Shown: positions 49,960 to 63,100, counted from the stretch's first letter. The stretch is DNA of 64,000 nucleotides from Bolinopsis microptera (GCF_026151205.1 NC_087076.1:11882902-11946901), one strand, 5' to 3'. Program-made: numbers and translations. Notes: generated from the sequence alone by a model not told the origin.

Positions 49960-52900
49960 TTAGTCAAGCTCATCCTCAAAGTGAATCTGGATTGTGTCCA
50001 AGGATACAGGGTTGAGAATTTCCTCGTCTTCAATGGGACTTATACGGTCACTGCAATCGTCTTCTGTCAGCTTGCTGTCAGGAAGATCACTGCTACCAAC
50101 TTTCACGTAGTCACATGACACATCAGATGAGCTGCTCCCTTCAGCGGTTTTCTGGCTATCTACCTCATCTAGTTCCATGTTCTCCGAGGAGTCGTGGCTC
50201 GTCGTTTTATTGGAGGTAGGAGTTGAAATATTAATATCGTTAGCAAACCCAGGAATTTCTTCCCTCTCAGGTACCTTCGCTTCAAAGTAACAGCTGTTGT
50301 CATCAGAATGGTCAGAGGTTTCCTTGCGACCATCTCCAGTGCACGCATCAAAAAACTCTTCTTCATCCTCATCACTTGAGAGAATGCCTCTTGATATCGA
50401 CTCAGTGAAACGTCGTCTCTTGTAGAACAGAACGTATGCAGCTGAAGACTGCACAGAGTTCTCATTAACATCAGTCACAGAGCGGTCGTCAAACTCCCTC
50501 CATGTGCTGTTAGCACCTGACAGCCTAGCGTAGGCAGTGTAGTGACCTCTGTACAGACTCCCGTAGTGGTTCGCCACTCCGTACAAATCGTAAACGTAAT
50601 ACCCTTGAGGGACATTGCTTCTTCTGACTGAGTATTCTAGGAGGTCAAGGTTGTTGGCAGGGAATGAGATTAGTTTATCAATCTTATCAAATACTATGAT
50701 ATTTTTTGCTTGGAAGCGTTTCAAATGGACGGTCAAGTAGTTAGGACAACTGTAAAGGGATATTTGTTTGGTCGCCCTCTGCAATTTATTGCAACGAGGA
50801 CATTTCCATAGTTCGGAATCGGGGAGACATTCTTCTTGTGTGAAAGCTTCAAAACAATCTCCGAGAGAGCTTTTAGGCTGGTGAAAACGAAAACTGTCGT
50901 GGTCAAAGATATCGAAATCTTGCTGACCAAGAAGATTCTTTGAGGAGTTGTCGTATACTAAAACAAAGGTTAATTCCTGCTTGATAGCATTGGCTAATTC
51001 AGAGGGTTTAGTGTTTGAAGTCAATGCTGTACTATCATAATTCGCCCCTGTATTATTTCCCAATCTTAGCTCACAGCGTGGTTTGACCTTTTTAGCTTGA
51101 ACAAAGTTCAAATGAATGTTCGCAGATGATAGAAAACTCTGCAGCTTGTCAAGCTTTAAATCTTTTTGCTTTATGTAGAGTACTTGAGGAATTCCGACAG
51201 TTTGAAGAAGAGCTTTGCAGTCAGACTTGTGGTTTTTGTAATGCTTTTTCTGGCATTCCTGATTACAATAGCTCACTTTCCTGCACCGAAGGCACCTCTT
51301 CAAGTCTCCAGTTGTTCCGCAACAGGCACATGATTTCTGCACAAACGGTTCAGAAACAGCACTGACAACTTTAATCAGAATGGAGTTCTCAGCAGAGTTT
51401 TTGTTTTCTCTGACTATCAACTGACCTTGATTTAGATTTTCATTGCTCACTATATCGGTTGCAGAAAAAACACCAACGATGGTGCTTTTGGACACAGTGA
51501 AAAGGGTAAGCTTGTCACAATCCACTTTAATATCCTCAGATATTTTTTTCAATAAAATATTAGCACCAACGGGGAGATGAGCATAGACCTTGCATCTAGC
51601 CACTGCAGGAGAGGCTTGAGAAAGAAAATAATATTCAACTGGAGATTTATCTTTAGCAATTGGTAGTGAGAGGTACATGTAGGGATCAAATGTTATCGAC
51701 ACTTTGCCACACTCCAAACACGAGACCTTGGATTTATATTGACCCATAAAGTTTTCAACAAAGAAAGACTCATTTCGCTGCTTATGAAAAGCCCAGGATT
51801 CCTTGGCAACATCTTCATCACATTTTCCATCACCATCAGGCATGATAAAAGTTTTTTTGATATCACCTTGGTTCAGATCTTCATGTAGTGTGTCGAGCAA
51901 AATAGATAAAAACTCCTGGGCATCTTGCTGCTGGAACCCCGAATACAAATCAGACTTGTTGGCAAGAATAGACTTGAGCTGCTGGGGATTAGTAGTCCCT
52001 CTTCTGGAAGACCACATGTCTTGCAGGAGAGTGTGGTAAACCTGAATTGATAGCAAATTATTATTGAAAAATAAGTTTATGTAAGATGTTTTGAGTAGTG
52101 CAAGTTAGCCAAATTTTCATTTGCTTTCAAATTTTTCGGGCCGGGGAATACAAATTGTACAGGGGGGAGGCTAGGTGGGGGGGGGGCAAAAGTCAGTATA
52201 CATACGTTGGGGCTCCAGCTTATTTCTCAGTCACGGAGTGCCAATTGAAATAATTCTTTCTGGTATGACTTGCTATTATTACTCATTCGAGGAATATATC
52301 AAATCAAAAAATAGTGATGTACATTTTTTCCAAATAAACATTAATTTTTGCCGTCTTTAGATATTTTGTATGATTGCATCAATTGTATTTGTAATGGATT
52401 GTGTTCAAGGCCTTTTAAGATACACTTGTCCTGAAAAAATGGGATCTCAGCTACTCAGATGTCCAAGATATCAAGCATGAAAAGTTATTTCATTAAGGTG
52501 AATTAGGTTGACACTAGATCCGCACTATGGGAATCGTATAGATCAAAGCCGTGTAGATCAAAGCCCAATTGTCGTAGTACACTATCATGTATGATAACCA
52601 AAACTGTTTTTTCAATGAGATAAACAAATTGTTCGATTAATTAGTCATTTAGAACTTTAGAATCTGTTTCACATCATCTTTTCAGATCCTATCTTACATT
52701 TAATGACTTAAAGCGATATGTAAAAAAGGGATTTCTAGCATGTTCAAATTTCTTGTTTCATTGATATACAGAGTTACACTTACATGTCTCAAATATGAAA
52801 CATGGCTACGTTATAAGACCCAATGTAAATGTACTGACTTTAATCTGCCCCTTCCCCCCCCCCCCCCACTGTTTAACAATATAGATACAAAAGAAGATAA

Positions 52901-53112
52901 AACGGTGTAGAGCTATGATAGCTTACCTCTGCAGTTTTTCCGCCAGTTCCAATGGGATTCAATCTATTGATTTGTTGTTTAAACTGCCCCAGAAGAAACA
53001 AGTCCCTCAGTCCTCGGCAGTGAGCAAGGCATTGAAGAATGCAGTTCATGTAGCAAGTGTTGCCAATATTAGCGAGTCCATTGACTCCGGTGTTGTCCAG
53101 GTATTCTGCCAT
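49960..53112 (-). CDS. USP19-like deubiquitinase with internal MYND finger
   Basis: Two exons, 53112-52927 and 52041-49960 (755 aa). A C19 ubiquitin-specific protease that cleaves ubiquitin from proteins. Cys box '[12 protein letters not shown]' (Cys20), '[20 protein letters not shown]', CxxC pairs of the USP zinc ribbon, and His box '[14 protein letters not shown]' (His562, with Asp about 580). A MYND zinc finger (about residues 300-337, '[18 protein letters not shown]') interrupts the catalytic domain, as in USP19, and '[20 protein letters not shown]' is also USP19-like. Unlike vertebrate USP19 there are no N-terminal CS domains and no C-terminal membrane anchor; the C-terminus is an acidic, Ser-rich tail. 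An acceptor-like CTAACTTTAG directly abuts the ATG, so unseen upstream exons are possible. The intron contains a mariner-like repeat. Confidence 0.82.
52158..52870. mobile_element. Mariner-like repeat with expanded G/C runs at its ends
   Basis: In the USP19-like intron. The left end (TACAGGGGGGAGG..., a run of ten G, then CAAAAGTCAGTATACAT) and the right end (TACTGACTTTAATCTGCCCC, fifteen or more C, then ACTG) are inverted versions. The first ~170 bases match 4758-4925. No transposase. Confidence 0.5.
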
Positions 53113-53337
53113 CTAAAGTTAGAAAATTAAGAGTTTATAATTGACATATCTGTCTTAACGGGTCTTGATGGTATGGTTTTGTTTAATGAAATCGAAAATA
53201 TAATGAGATGTGCATGTGAGTAAGAAAATGCACTCCAAAAGTCATAAAAAAGAAGTGAAAACATCATCTGAACATTGCTTGATTCATATTCAAATATGGA
53301 ATAATATTTTATTGCATCATAAAGTTGTGATTCTATC

Positions 53338-53766
53338 ATGAAAAATGATCATAGTAGTCAAGCCTCAATTACGCAGCTGCAGAACATTCAGAACCGAGCA
53401 TGCCGTCTGGTTTTTGGATTAAAGAAGAGGGACTCAGTCGAGGAGAAGCTCAAATCCCTTCATTGGCTCAAGGTGAAGGAAAGGATTGAGTTTAAGTTAT
53501 GTTTACTGATTTTCAAAGCAGTCAATGGTGTTGCTCCTGCATATCTGTGTGATCTAGTAACATTTGTTAGTTCGAGTAGCAGAAGAACTTCCTCCTTACA
53601 CCTACCTGTCGGATCTACAAGATCGCACCCAAGAGCGTTTCAGACTGTTGCTCCGAAAATCTGGAACCAACTACCAATTGAAATTAAGACTTGTTCTGAT
53701 GTTGATCTGTTCAAAACATTATTAAAAACTCACCTGTTTAAGAAAAGTTATGGCATGAGCGATTAA
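53338..53766 (+). pseudogene. LINE (CR1/L2-like) C-terminal fragment
   Basis: 142-codon open stretch with 'QLQNIQNRACRLVFGL', 'LHWLKVKERIEFKLCLLIFK', 'APKIWNQLPIEIK' and 'LFKTLLKTHLFKKSY', the conserved end of CR1/L2-type reverse transcriptases. 5'-truncated; begins about 230 bases upstream of the USP19-like start, on the opposite strand. No poly(A) or microsatellite tail is obvious. Confidence 0.75.
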
Positions 53767-54009
53767 TTGACAATATAACTTTATGTACTATTTGCTTAAA
53801 CTGTTTAGGATGCAACCTAATGTCATGATCTTTTTGAACTTATTAGCAATTAGACTCTTAGCTCGCTTCATAAGCATGTCATCTTCGTTCCAAAACTTTT
53901 TATGTCCTATGCATACACTCCTTGATAGTTATCTTGATCTAGTATCTTTGTTTCACACAATAGAGCATAAGTTTTGTGGTTTATCCACTGGGCTTAGAGT
54001 TTGTGTTTA

Positions 54010-54480
54010 AGCTACCAAATTTTATTATTATTTTATTATTATAAATGATCTTAATATAGCTAATAGTGTGTTGGAGAATATTAATATTTTACATTGAAAT
54101 GCCCATTGAAGTCAGTTATTTTAATACATTTTTATCATCAATATACATTGCACATTAACTGTATTCACAGAGGCAAACCATGGGGTGTGGCTGAAGCCCT
54201 GCTATGTTTAATTCCTTAAAAACACCCTCAAACCACCCTCAAATTAATTGTGGTACCCTCTTTCATCATACAAATTTCCATTTTTTGAGAGTATAGTGAA
54301 ACCTTTCTGTACTAGGTCTTTTGGGGAAATGAAAAGTGCTTGGTATAGAAAAGACCAGGTATAGAGGTTCGCATGATCTGGTTCTACAGTATCTATAGCA
54401 TTTCAAATAACCTGTAAAGCATCTTTTATATCACATTAGGGGCCTTGCACATATTGTGTCGTATTATCAGTTAAACAAAA
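54010..54480. mobile_element. Intergenic with a pogo/Tigger-like MITE (about 54291-54391)
   Basis: TATAGTGAAACCTTTCTGTA at the left and ...AGACCAGGTATAGAGGTTCG / TCTACAGT at the right resemble the CAGTGAAACCTC ends of pogo-type elements. The flanking DNA holds nothing else. Confidence 0.4.
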
Positions 54481-54482
54481 AA

Positions 54483-54775
54483 TTAAAATTCAGTTAAACA
54501 AAAATTCAATTTTATGCCATTTAATACAGAGTAAACAAGTTTACAATAAATCAATTTGATATTTAAAGGAATCCTAATTCAATGTGTAGTATGGTTGTCA
54601 CTCTTTCAATAGATTAGATATAGGTTGACGGGGCAAAGGAGTGTGCGTGCTGTTCGCTATTGCTCACACCAAATGGCAACCTAGTAAATGTTTTGTATGG
54701 ACACCGGTCTCCATCACGATACAAAATTAGGATTGTAGAATTTATTGTGCAGCTGTCATTTGAAAACAATCCCCT
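54483..54775. repeat. Direct repeat A, copy 1
   Basis: Nearly identical to 56690-56960 ('GGGGCAAAGGAGTGTGCGTG', 'ACACCGGTCTCCATCACGAT'). A more diverged third copy of the core is at about 56020-56095. Confidence 0.7.
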
Positions 54776-54789
54776 TCATCAAATTTAAT

Positions 54790-55619
54790 CCAGTGATCTC
54801 GGCCCACATGCTCCTCCTATTAAACAATTTTGATTTTGGTAAATGTGTGCTGACTCCACCAGGGGAGCAAACCCCAAATCTGTCCAGACCTAATGACCTC
54901 ATAGGCAGTTCAGTGACCTTTTAGCGCACCGTTTCCACACAAAAAAATCATTTTGAGAATTCCCATTTTTGTAATCGACCATTTCCTGGTTAAGAGTGCA
55001 ATTTTCGGAAAAAATTATTTTGTGGTTGAGACGCTATAAGTTAATCATTTCTTGCGGTATCGGGTTGAAATTTTTCTCGCCCTTTATTCACATCTATTTC
55101 AATGTGTGTGTAAAATCTTGATATCGTATCTAAAAAGGCTGGTGTGTTATGAATTTTTAAAGTCAAAAAGCTAAAATTGTCCTTTTCAGGCTTATTTTAA
55201 CAAAAAGTCAGTCAGGGAAGATCGGATTGATTTGATGCTTGACATCAAATTGTTCTCTGAATTCTGGCGCAGTTTTTGATGCCCTCAAAAATGTTTTTAC
55301 TCATTCCCCTTCAGATCTATTGGACCTCAAAGCCAAACAACAAATTTAGGCACATTTTTCGTTTTTAATATATACCGATTTTTCTAAAATTTTGATAGGA
55401 ATGTGCTAGTGACTTTTTGAAGGGTGCAAAATAACCGCAACTAGCACATTTATATATGAGTTATGAACCACAAAACACCCTAAAATGCTTCCCTTTGAAG
55501 TTATAGGAGAAAATGTGATTTTTTGGCTTTCCAGATGTCTGGACGGCACTGTTTTGGTGTATGCCCCCTTAAAACCTAATATACTAAAGCCTTTAAGTCA
55601 AAAAATATACCCATTATGC
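54790..55619. other. Repeat-rich spacer
   Basis: No coding sequence. Its right edge (ATACCCATTATGC) matches the end of the element at 56586-57044, suggesting it is the interior of a longer related element. Confidence 0.35.
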
Positions 55620-55878
55620 CAGTGGCGTAACAAAGGGCCCCGCTGACCCCGCTGTGCGGGGCGCCAAATCGTCGTTTGAATGTGGGACAATTTCGAAAAC
55701 TTAACAAAGTACTAGCAAAACTGCGCGTTTTGCTCTAGATACACACTTTTTTAGAGATTTTACCGGCGTATCCTCTAAAATCACCTAATTTGTTCAATTT
55801 TAGGGAGGGGCACCAAAAGGGGAGGGGGTGCCAACAGGGGGGCGCTTTTTCGGCGGGGGGGCCAACAGGCAACGTTAC
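55620..55878. mobile_element. Second copy of the hAT-type MITE, right end eroded
   Basis: Begins CAGTGGCGTAAC and follows the 22169-22419 copy closely ('TGTGGGACAATTTCGAAAAC') to GCAACGTTAC, where the terminal repeat is cut off. It inserted next to a CATTATGC terminus of another repeat, so the repeats are nested. Confidence 0.7.
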
Positions 55879-56585
55879 AATGAAACAAGAAATTTCAATG
55901 AAACAAGAAATTTAATTTTTAGCACATTTTACAGAGTAAAGAGATGTAAAACAATTTATAAAAATATAATGCTCATTTGGTGTATGACTTTTTGTCCTTG
56001 ACTGTTAGTTTGATTTTGAAGGGACAGGCAACTAACGGGGCAGGGAATGTGCGTGCCTGAAAGCTTTTGCACACACCAAAACGCTAGTTCAGTTGAGTTT
56101 TTAGAGACAGGGCTCATATGAGGATCAGAAGAAAATTGTTAGCAGACGTTAGGGGTTCTGTTTGTGTTTGTTACTATGGGTTACAGTCTTGTTGTGACAG
56201 GAAGTCTACACTATATATATGCCTAAGTTTAAATTGTGTAGTTTGAGGATATAAGATGCAACTTTAAGATGGATATTGGAGAGCTGTTGAAAAATTATGG
56301 TCGTTGTATCAATGGTTATAATAAGCTAATATAAATATCTTAAACTATAGTGCTAATTAAAAATTTCTTTATACTGCATTATCAAATTAAATGTTAAAAA
56401 TTCAAAAATATACATTCATTTTATTTTATTAACTTTCTCACACATACTTTACTCACAGAACAAGACTTGGAAAACACTAGACTAGGGGAATTTCGCTGAC
56501 ATGTGTGTGACCAGCAAGTAGTGATCTTTCGAAGACAATATTGTTGCAGTCAAAATCTTTGATTGTCCAACCAGTTACACCACTG

Positions 56586-57044
56586 CATTATGCTCATTTA
56601 AAAACAACTCTAAATCAGTAGGCTGTCACTCTATTAATGCACCACACCGCTACCTCCACTGCACTAAAAGTTATACAATCAGTTAAACAAAAATTTCAGT
56701 TAAACAAAAATTTCAATTTTATGCCATTTATTACAGATTAAACAAGTTTACAATAAATCAATTTGATATTTAACGGAATCCTAATTCAATGTGCAGTATG
56801 GTTGTCACTCTTTAAATAGATTAGATATAGGTTGACGGGGCAAAGGAGTGTGCGTGCTGTTCGCTATTGCTCACACCAAACGGCAACCTAGTAAATGTTT
56901 TGTATGAACACCGGTCTCCATCACGATACAAAATTAGGATTGTAGAATTTATTGTATAACTATTAGTGCAGTGGAGGTAGCGGTGTGGTGCATTAATAGA
57001 GTGACAGCCTACTGATTTAGAGTTGTTTTTAAGTGAGCATAATG
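56586..57044. mobile_element. TIR element with ~95-bp arms, containing direct repeat A copy 2
   Basis: 56586-56680 and 56951-57044 are inverted copies starting CATTATGCTCA and holding 'TAGGCTGTCACTCTATTAAT'. The interior is repeat A. Short nonautonomous element; the superfamily is not determined. Confidence 0.65.
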
Positions 57045-57059
57045 GGTGTATTTCTGGAT

Positions 57060-57690
57060 CTAATGGCAAATTTAAAATTTGTTCATTTAATCATTTATTA
57101 AATATCAGTTTAAAAATATATAAATCTGGAATCTGTTCACTCTGTGAACCAGTCCTATAAAAATTTCAAAAACCCTCCTAAATTAAATATTAAAAATATC
57201 TCAGTAATGGAAATAGTCATACAATTAAGAAATTAACCAAATTCTTAATATCTACCTAAGAGAAAAATACCTACCTAAGTCAATTTCTACCTGTAATACA
57301 CTAAATATTAGGTTAAATACATAGGTGGTAGAGTCATTATGGTGGAATACAGCTTGATATGTATGTACTTATATCACCACCAAATGCGATTGTATGAGCT
57401 AATTAATTAACGGGTGATATTAACGACAGATATCTTCTAAATGATCCATAGAACATATCCTGAAAGTTTCAGGGTGATTGCTCAAAAAATGTAGGAGAAG
57501 ATAGATTTTTAGACTCGATTTTCAGGGCGCGCGATTGAAAATCGCTCGCGCAATACAATTACACATAAGCGCTGACCTTTGACTGGCGATAATTTTGGCT
57601 AGGAACAATATTTTTCCATGGGACCAAAAGCAGCTGATAGATATCACTCCCCTCTATCAGAAACAACTATAAAATCAATTTCGAGAGAAT
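57060..57690. other. AT-rich spacer, no gene
   Basis: Nothing recognised. It ends in a C-run (about 57701-57716) just inside the next open frame. Confidence 0.3.
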
Positions 57691-57691
57691 T

Positions 57692-58546
57692 TTGATGAAG
57701 ACCCCCCCCCCCCCCGGCCCCCTTAAGAAATGTTGTTTTATTCATTTTAAACCCTCACGGGCCAAAGAGGAAGTAGAAAATGACGAGAACGTACTAACTT
57801 TAAATAATGTAGTTATTAAAAGAGTTCAAGAAGCTAAATTTCTAGGCGTTATTATTGACGACCAACACTGGAAATCACATACGCAGTCACTTAACTCAAA
57901 ACTTAAATGGGAAGTAGGAAAGCTGTGCAGAATACGACACATTGTCCCAAAGCAGTATTATAAGGATTTATATCATACTCTAATTGAATCACATTTAGGA
58001 TTTGGAATATCTGTGTGGGGTGGTATTAGCAATAATCGACTTGAACCTCTCTTTAAAACACAGAAAAAGTGTATAAGAATTCTGTTTGGGGATAGAGAAG
58101 CTTACCTAGAGAAGTTTAAAACGTGTGCCCGAACACGACCTGTTGATAAGCAAAGACTGGGGGTGGACTTTTACCAAAAAGAACACTCCAAGCCCTTGTT
58201 TAAAACCCACAGGTTGTTAACGGTCCACAATCTGTACAAGTACACTTGTCTCTTAGAACTATTCAAAATTAATAAGTTAGAGGAACCATTATCACTGTAC
58301 TCATCATTTAACAGGTCACCACGACGAGAGGATTATTTCATTACATCACAACCATCCTCACAATTCATCTACCAATCATCCTACATGTGGAACAGCTGTC
58401 GACAAACATCAAGTAAGATAAGTTTTAATACTCCGACAAACGGGTTTAAGAATATATTGAAAATTGCCTTACGAGAATTGCAATTCAAGCATGATACACT
58501 TGATTTGTGTGAGCTTCATTTTGCCACAAATGAGCTCAAGTTCTGA
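57692..58546 (+). pseudogene. LINE reverse transcriptase C-terminal half
   Basis: 284-codon open frame whose first ~15 codons are a translated C-run. 'AKFLGVIIDDQHWKSHTQSL' and 'LIESHLGFGISVWGG' mark the palm/thumb junction of a Jockey/CR1-type non-LTR reverse transcriptase. The catalytic YxDD and the endonuclease are absent, so the copy is 5'-truncated. The frame is still intact, implying a fairly recent insertion. It sits ~450 bases left of the foldback. Confidence 0.7.
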
Positions 58547-60641
58547 TTTTTGTGAGTTACTAAAATGACCATATATCTTTTCTCATACATACAACCACTG
58601 CACTCCAACCAAAAACATTACTTACACCATACTCCACAAATGATATATATATAATATATACACAAACACACTAGTACCGAGCAATCGCACTGTAAAACAT
58701 GCTCACGATACACTCAAAATTGGAAATATTCAACGGCTTGTATATGAAACTTACACTTACACTCAGTGTACACCCAGTGTTAACTAAGTAAAACAAAATT
58801 TAAATTTTATTGCCATTACAATGAATAATAATATCATAATAAATATAAGTAGACATCCGATAATAAACTTGTACTACATCCAGTACAACCCAAGATGTCA
58901 GCCGACGCGACTTACAAAAATAAAGAAAGCTAGCATGTTCATTGTTCAAATAACGGAGTAGTTCGCTGTTTATTAGTCTCATGATTGAAATACTGATATC
59001 TGGATATTATCCGGTTGGAAGAGACAAGGACAAGTGAAACAAGGAAGTTAGGAGTAAGGGCAAATTTTCGGCGTCAACGCCATCTTCAGGCTCAAATTAT
59101 TTGTTATATTAGGGGTGGGCACGAAAATGCAAATTTTCCAAATTTTTAAACGGCCCTGTTTTTTGGGTAAAGGGACCTCCAAAATGAAAAAATAACTTGG
59201 TTTAGGGTCAAAAAAGCCCAAAATAAATATTTCCCGCCCCGTTTTCGGTTAGCGGGAGGGTCATTTTTGACGTTTTTGACTAAAATTGGCTTTATTTAAT
59301 TCATTTTCACCTTTTACACCTCATTGTTACCCATGATTGTGAATGATTATTGACAAACCAGGTAGGGTGAATGATTTCAGCCATCTAAAAATTTTCTGAA
59401 GACCCCCAGGGTGCCCGTATCCATGGAAACGGGTCGTTTTGAAAACATTTAAGCGAAATCAGCCAAAATGTTTGTTTTTACCCCTTTTTGCCATTCAAAG
59501 ACTTTTAACATGGCCAAAAGTATCCAGAAAGACCATAATTGTATATTGTAACTTGTATGTCAACTATAAAAGGTATAAAAACATGATGTTAGGTGTTTTA
59601 GTGGTATTTTTGGGCCTTAGCAACGCCTAGCAACGGGGCGTTTTAGGCATTTTAGAGGTTAATACATGTCATTTTAATATCTTACACTCTATTGTTACTA
59701 ATGAATGTTGATTATTATTAACATACCAGGTAGGGTTGATGATTTCAAGCTTCCAGAGCTCATCTGGAGGCATATTGGGTGCCCGTAACCATGGAAACTC
59801 GTCTTTTTTACGAAAAATTGAGATTTCGGTGAAAATTAGGGTTTTTTATAACTTTATCCATAAATATTATACTAGTTATCCTTTATAAACCCTATGACAG
59901 TTGTGTATTGGGAGATAAAATGGTAACTAATGTCTAACACTTCAGGGAGATAAGTTTTCCCACTATTTAGGCCCCTAGCAACCCATAGCAACGACGATTT
60001 ACATGCAAAATAAGGCATAAAATACCACTATTTGACCCAAAACTGCTGAAAATTGACCTGGGTCATGGTAACAACGGTTTGAAACAGTGATTACAATTAA
60101 ACTATTGATGTTAGGGTTCCTCACTATGAAGGCCCCTAGCAACCCATAGCAACACCTAGTTACGTGAGTCTTGGTCGTACCTTCATATCAGTACCGATTG
60201 TCTGTAAGGTGTGAGTGCCTTTCCTAACTTGCCAAATCCTGGCAAATCCAGTAACGTGTAGATCCTTTAACAAAACTCATGAAAGTTATGGTTGCAGAAT
60301 CCCCATTCACACTGAGGACCTCCCTTGGGTAAGATGTATCCTCAAACAGCCCTATTACACAGTGGTTCTTATTACATGGCAAACTCTCATCAGTATTACC
60401 AAACTGAACTTGGTCTGGATTACCATGACCAATAGAATGGGGCTGTAAGGGTTCTAACTGCTCTTCAACAACTCTGGGGCTTGACTTGGTAACTGGGAGA
60501 TCCTCTACATTTACTGGGGCAATACTTTTACCCTGATAGCCAATGATAGCAGCCTCCAGATCGTCTACTTAATATCCTTCCTGGCCTATATCATGACCTA
60601 TTAACTTACCCAAAGGATTTGACATCGCTTGATTTTCGTTC

Positions 60642-60872
60642 GTGCCCTCCTTTCCTCCAGTCATACTGGCTGTATCAATTCGATCAGAAGACCATCCTTA
60701 CGAGGTCGATGTTTGTAAGTTACATTTTAAGACATTCAAATTTGAAGGGGAACAGAAGCAGTCACTCAAGAGTGTGTTCCAGCAGGAAGCTGACTTGCTG
60801 TGTGAAGAAACCAAGGTGGTGGAAGTTATTACAAAATGTAAAGCTTCACACGTTCTACAAGATCTTGTTTAA
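60642..60872 (+). other. ORF in the centre of the foldback
   Basis: 76 codons; an acceptor-like TTTCCTCCAG immediately precedes 'VILAVSIRSEDHPYEVDV' and the frame ends TAA. Composition (charged, no low complexity) looks like a genuine terminal exon rather than chance, for example one captured by the element. Not recognised. Confidence 0.35.
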
Positions 60873-61439
60873 ACAATTGGCTAGCTAAACCGGTATCAGA
60901 AAAGCCCCAGAGTTGTTGAAGAGCAGTGAGAACCCTTACAGCCCCATTCTATTGGTCATGGTAATCCAGACCAAGTTCAGTTTGGTAATACTGATGAGAG
61001 TTTGCCATGTAAGAAGAACAACTGTGTAATAGGGCTGTTTGAGGATACATCTTACCCAGGGGACTCCCCTGGGTAAGATGTATCCTCAGTGTGAATGGGG
61101 ATTCTGCAACCATAACTTTCATGAGTTATGTTAAAGGATCTACACGTTACTGGATTTGCCAGGATTTGGCCAGCTAGGAAAGGCACCCAGACCTTACAGA
61201 GACAATCAGTATTGAAGGTACGACCAAGACTGGAGGTCTCACAAATGAATACGGTCCATTTTGTCATATTTGATTTTGTTAACCATGACGATGTTCAAAA
61301 ATGGTCAAAAGTTAAGACTTTTAATTTCAAATTTCGATTGAAAGCAATTAAAGTCAAGTTCTAAAATAGTTTATTTGATATTGTAACATAAAATTTAACA
61401 ATTGTTGAAAATTTGACATTCTAGTTTTTACTCGTGTCA

Positions 61440-62110
61440 CGTAACTAGGTGCTGCTATTGGTTGCTATGGGCCTATGCCCTACATAGTGAGGAACCCTAA
61501 CATCAATAGTTCAATTGCAACCATAACTTTCATGAGTTCTGTTAAAGGATCTACACGTTACTGGATTTGCCAGGATTTGGCAAGTTAGGAAAGGCACTCA
61601 CACCTTACAGACAATCGGTATTGAAGGTACGACCAAGACTCGCGTAACTAGGTGTTGCTATGGGTTGCTAGGGGCCTACATAGTGAGGAACCCTAACATC
61701 AATAGTTTAATTGCAACCATAACTTTCATGAGTTCTGTTAAAGGATCTACACGTTACTGGATTTGCCAGGATTTGGCAAGTTAGGAAAGGCACTCACACC
61801 AGCTTACAGACAATCGGTATTGAAGGTACGACCAAGACTCACGTAACTAGGTGTTGCTATGGGTTGCTAGGGGCCTACATAGTGAGGAACCCTAACATCA
61901 ATAGTTTAATTGCAACCATAACTTTCATTAGTTCTGTTAAAGGATCTACACGTTACTGGATTTGCCAGGATTTGGCAAGTTAGGAAAGGCACTCACACCA
62001 GCTTACAGACAATCGGTATTGAAGGTACGACCAAGACTCACGTAACTAGGTGTTACTATGGGTTGCTAGGGGCCTACATAGTGAGGAACCCTAACATCAA
62101 TAGTTTAATT
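61440..62110. repeat. ~197-bp tandem repeat, about 3.3 copies
   Basis: Successive copies are offset by 196, 199 and 199 bases (phrase TTGCAACCATAACTTTCAT at 61515, 61711 and 61910; the fourth, at about 62109, diverges after TTG). Confined to the right arm of the foldback; the left arm has a single unit. Confidence 0.8.
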
Positions 62111-63100
62111 GTAATCACTGTTTCAAACCGTTGTTACCATGACCCAGGTCAATTTTCAGCAGTTTTGGGTCAAATAGTGGTATTTTATGCCTTATTTTGC
62201 ATGTAAATCGTCGTTGCTATGGGTTGCTAGGGGCCTAAATAGTGGGAAAACTTATCTCCCTGAAGTGTTAGACATTAGTTACCATTTTATCTCCCAATAC
62301 ACAACTGTCATAGGGTTTATAAAGGATAACTAGTATAATATTTATGGATAAAGTTATAAAAAACCCTAATTTTCACCGAAATCTCAATTTTTCGTAAAAA
62401 AGACGAGTTTCCATGGTTACGGGCACCCAATATGCCTCCAGATGAGCTCTGGAAGCTTGAAATCATCAACCCTACCTGGTATGTTAATAATAATCAACAT
62501 TCATTAGTAACAATAGAGTGTAAGATATTAAAATGACATGTATTAACCTCTAAAATGCCTAAAACGCCCCGTTGCTAGGCGTTGCTAAGGCCCAAAATAC
62601 CACTAAAACACATAACATCATGTTTTTATACCTTTTATAGTTGACATACAAGTTACAATGTACAATTATGGACTTTCTGGATACTTTTGGCCATGTTAAA
62701 AGTTTTAGAATGGCAAAAAGGGGTAAAAACAAACATTTTGGCTGATTTCGCTTAATTTTTTTTTTCAAAACGACCCGTTTCCATGGATACGGGTACCCTG
62801 GGGGTCTTCAGAAAATTTTTAGATGGCTGAAATCATTCACCCTACCTGGTTTGTCAATAATGATTCACAATCATGGGTAACAATGAGGTGTAAAAGGTGA
62901 AAATGAATTAAATAAAGCCAATTTTAGTCAAAAACGTCAAAAATGACCCTCCCGCTAACCGAAAACGGGGCGGGAAATATTTATTTTGGGCTTTTTTGAC
63001 CCCAAACCAAGTTATTTTTTCATTTTGGAGGTCCCTTTACCCAAAAAACAGGGCCGTTTAAAAATTCACCCAAAAATATTGCTATCCGTGCCCACCCCTA

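Noticed and set aside
52175-52360. 61-codon open frame in the USP19-like intron
   Set aside because: Lies within the mariner-like repeat and starts in a G-run.
61052-61364. Open frames in the foldback right arm
   Set aside because: Not conserved between the two arms and made of repeat sequence.
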